In this document: piece by piece, positions 32,113 to 33,897 of the stretch | Layout: each line of letters begins with the position of its first letter | Position numbering within the stretch: position 1 is the first letter of the stretch | From: an uncultured Pseudomonadota bacterium | GTDB taxonomy: Bacteria > Pseudomonadota > Gammaproteobacteria > Burkholderiales > CAIKXV01 | DNA: 33,897 nt | Direction: 5' to 3' | Assembly: GCA_903831455.1 (NCBI GenBank) | Contig: CAIKXV010000133.1 | Location: 1-33,897, forward strand | Program-made: the position numbers and the translations under genes | The notes under the pieces: model-generated | Database searches by the model: none | Told to the model about the DNA's origin: nothing | The model's input: only the letters and a program-made list of their open reading frames with translations

Positions 32113-33842
32113 GGGCGGCCAGCTCCGTGCCCAGCGCCCACGTGCGCCTGCCGCGCGCCCGCGCCTGGCTGGTGCTGGGGCTCCTGCTCGCCGGCTTCCT
32201 GGTGATGGTGGGGCGGGCGGTGTACCTGCAGGGATTCAACGACGACTTCCTGCAGGCACGGGGCGAGGCGAGGTTCACCCGCGTGATCGACATCCCGGCC
32301 AACCGCGGCATCGTCACCGACCGCGAAGGCGAGCCGCTGGCGATCTCCACGCCGGTCGAGGGCGTTGCGGTCATCCCGGGCGACGTGCGCAAGCTGGACG
32401 ATGCACAGATCGCCGCGCTCGCGCGGGTGCTGGGCATGAACGCCTCGGCGATCCGCACCCGCATCGACGAGGCCCGCGGCGACTTCGTGTACCTCAGGCG
32501 CCAGGTTCCGCCCGACCAGGCCGCGCGCGTGCTGGCGTTGCGCCTGCCCGGGGTGCTGCTGCGGCGCGAGTACCGCCGCTACTACCCGGCCGGCGAGGTC
32601 ACCGCACACCTGGTCGGTTTCACCGACGTGGACGACCGCGGGCAGGAAGGCGTCGAGCTCGCCTACCAGGACTGGCTGGCGGGCAAGCCCGGAAGCCGGC
32701 GCGTGATCCGAGACCGTCGCGGCCAGATCGTCGAGGACATCGAGAGCCTGCGCGTGCCGCAGCAGGGGCGGGATCTCGCGCTGTCGATCGACCGCAAGGT
32801 GCAGTACCTCGCGTTCCGCGAACTGAAGTCCGCGGTCACCACGCATCGGGCCCGCGGGGGCAGCGCGGTGGTTCTCGACGTCCATACCGGCGAGGTGCTC
32901 GCGCTGGTCAACCTGCCCACGTACAACCCGAACAATCGCGAGAAGGTGACCGGGCAGCAGACGCGCAACCGCGCCATCATCGACCTGTACGAACCGGGCT
33001 CGACGATGAAGGCCTTCACCATCGCCGCAGGCATCGAGGCCGGCGTGGTGCGTCCCGAGACGATGATCCAGACCGCGCCCGGTTCGATCACCATCGGACC
33101 GAACACGATCCGCGACACCTCGGCGCACGGGCTGATCAACGTGACGCAGGTGCTGCAGAAGTCCTCCAACGTCGGCTCGGTGAAGATCGCGATGATGCTG
33201 CCCGCCGATCGTTTCTGGCAGGCGCTCTCGGACGTCGGCTTCGGGGCACCCACGCGCATCGGCTTCCCCGGGGAGGCCCACGGCCGGCTGCGCTCGCCGC
33301 GCAACTGGCGTCCGATCGAGCAGGCGACGATGTCCTACGGGCACGGACTATCGGTCACCCTGCTGCAGATGGCGCGGGCCTACATCGCCTTTGCCACCGA
33401 CGGGGAAATGCGGCCGCTCTCGATCGTGCGCAACGACGCGCCCGCGCCGGGCGTGCGGGTGATGTCGGCGGACACGGCCCAGACCGTGCGCCGGATGCTC
33501 GAACTGGCCACCCAGGCCGGAGGCACCGCGCCTCGCGCGCAGGTGGCCGGCTATCGCGTGGGTGGCAAGACCGGCACGGCGCACAAGGTCGAGAACGGCG
33601 TGTACGTGAATCGCTACGTTGCCTCGTTCATCGGCCTGGCACCGGTCTCGGCACCGCGCATCGTGGTGGCGGTGATGATCGACGAGCCGAGCGCCGGCCA
33701 GCACTACGGCGGCCAGGTCGCGGCGCCGGTGTTCTCGCAGATCGTCGCCGGCGCCCTGCGCATGCTGGGGGTGGCGCACGACGCTCCGTCGAACAACGTC
33801 GTGCTGCCTGCGCCGGGCAGCGAAGTGAAGGAGGAGGTATGA
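32109..33842 (+). CDS. ftsI: peptidoglycan D,D-transpeptidase FtsI (PBP3)
   Basis: This 577-residue class B penicillin-binding protein cross-links septal peptidoglycan. It has an N-terminal membrane helix (about residues 18-38), a dimerisation/pedestal domain with RGIVTDREGEPLA and RYYPAGEVTAHLVGFTD, and a transpeptidase domain. The latter carries the catalytic Ser in GSTMK (S298), the SSN triad (KSSNVGSVK) and KTG (GGKTGTAHK). The GTG start overlaps the ftsL stop, and its own stop overlaps the next start (ATGA), so the cluster is translationally coupled. Confidence 0.97.
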   Translation: MRAASSVPSAHVRLPRARAWLVLGLLLAGFLVMVGRAVYLQGFNDDFLQARGEARFTRVIDIPANRGIVTDREGEPLAISTPVEGVAVIPGDVRKLDDAQIAALARVLGMNASAIRTRIDEARGDFVYLRRQVPPDQAARVLALRLPGVLLRREYRRYYPAGEVTAHLVGFTDVDDRGQEGVELAYQDWLAGKPGSRRVIRDRRGQIVEDIESLRVPQQGRDLALSIDRKVQYLAFRELKSAVTTHRARGGSAVVLDVHTGEVLALVNLPTYNPNNREKVTGQQTRNRAIIDLYEPGSTMKAFTIAAGIEAGVVRPETMIQTAPGSITIGPNTIRDTSAHGLINVTQVLQKSSNVGSVKIAMMLPADRFWQALSDVGFGAPTRIGFPGEAHGRLRSPRNWRPIEQATMSYGHGLSVTLLQMARAYIAFATDGEMRPLSIVRNDAPAPGVRVMSADTAQTVRRMLELATQAGGTAPRAQVAGYRVGGKTGTAHKVENGVYVNRYVASFIGLAPVSAPRIVVAVMIDEPSAGQHYGGQVAAPVFSQIVAGALRMLGVAHDAPSNNVVLPAPGSEVKEEV

Positions 33843-33897
33843 GCCCGCCTGCGGCGGCCTCGTCCGCGCCGCCGGGCAGTGCAGCGGCGGCCTCGTC
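33839..33897 (+). CDS. 5' end of next dcw gene, probably murE (partial)
   Basis: An ATG at 33839, preceded by GGAGGAGG, overlaps the ftsI stop, and the frame stays open to the window end. The 19 visible residues (MSPPAAASSAPPGSAAAAS) are low-complexity and carry no family signal. The identity murE rests only on conserved gene order after ftsI. Confidence 0.55.
   Translation, partial: MSPPAAASSAPPGSAAAAS

Overview
The window looks like the end of a draft contig from a high-GC betaproteobacterium, most likely in or near the Burkholderiales. The evidence is four tripartite-tricarboxylate (Bug/TctC) substrate-binding proteins, a birA-coaX-SPOR operon, the rsmI/lpoA/yraN/SIS/dolP block, and rnpB followed by the division and cell wall (dcw) cluster. 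Base composition is very GC-rich throughout except for a short AT-rich leader before mraZ and the intergenic region of a photoreceptor gene. The first 34 bases are not genomic: they match an Illumina read-1 adapter with one extra C.

Left part (35-10780) is accessory catabolism and transport. It holds a repeat-containing exported protein (cut at the contig edge), a LigJ-type 4-oxalomesaconate hydratase with its catalytic residues intact, a UPF0114 membrane protein and a Bug receptor. A minus-strand unit follows, with an AtuA-family protein, a small coupled partner and a Bug receptor. Then come an ABC exporter and a pair of tandem Bug receptors. No TctA/TctB membrane partners are in view, so these receptors are orphans here.

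The middle part starts with birA-coaX-SPOR protein-lipoprotein on the plus strand, largely joined by 4-base stop/start overlaps, and a convergent minus-strand group of rfaE2, a di-iron protein and a CarH/LitR-type regulator. The regulator has a MerR DNA-binding domain and a cobalamin domain with the W-x9-EH signature of the adenosylcobalamin photoreceptors. Divergent from it, over a 256-base region containing several TGTC/GACA-type sites, runs a tight nine-gene operon (16736-24301). Its order is FAD oxidoreductase, DUF1365, Cfa-type methyltransferase, chalcone isomerase-like protein, GPH transporter, DUF3833 lipoprotein, DUF3429 membrane protein, SDR and NTF2-like protein. This is the best candidate for an under-described system: a predicted light- and B12-controlled membrane-lipid modification programme, possibly including the di-iron oxidase next to the regulator.

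Right part (24351-33897) is conserved housekeeping. It contains dolP, a GmhA/DiaA SIS protein, yraN and a shortened LpoA on the minus strand, with rsmI divergent as in E. coli. Then come pyrC, the RNase P RNA, and mraZ-rsmH-ftsL-ftsI plus the first codons of a probable murE. The mraZ leader carries TGG repeats at exact 10-base spacing that resemble the MraZ operator.

The only gene-free stretch over 300 bases is 29719-30429. Its first ~400 bases show nothing I can name, and its last ~300 hold the mra promoter and leader. The 260 bases at 1899-2158 also show no supported feature.
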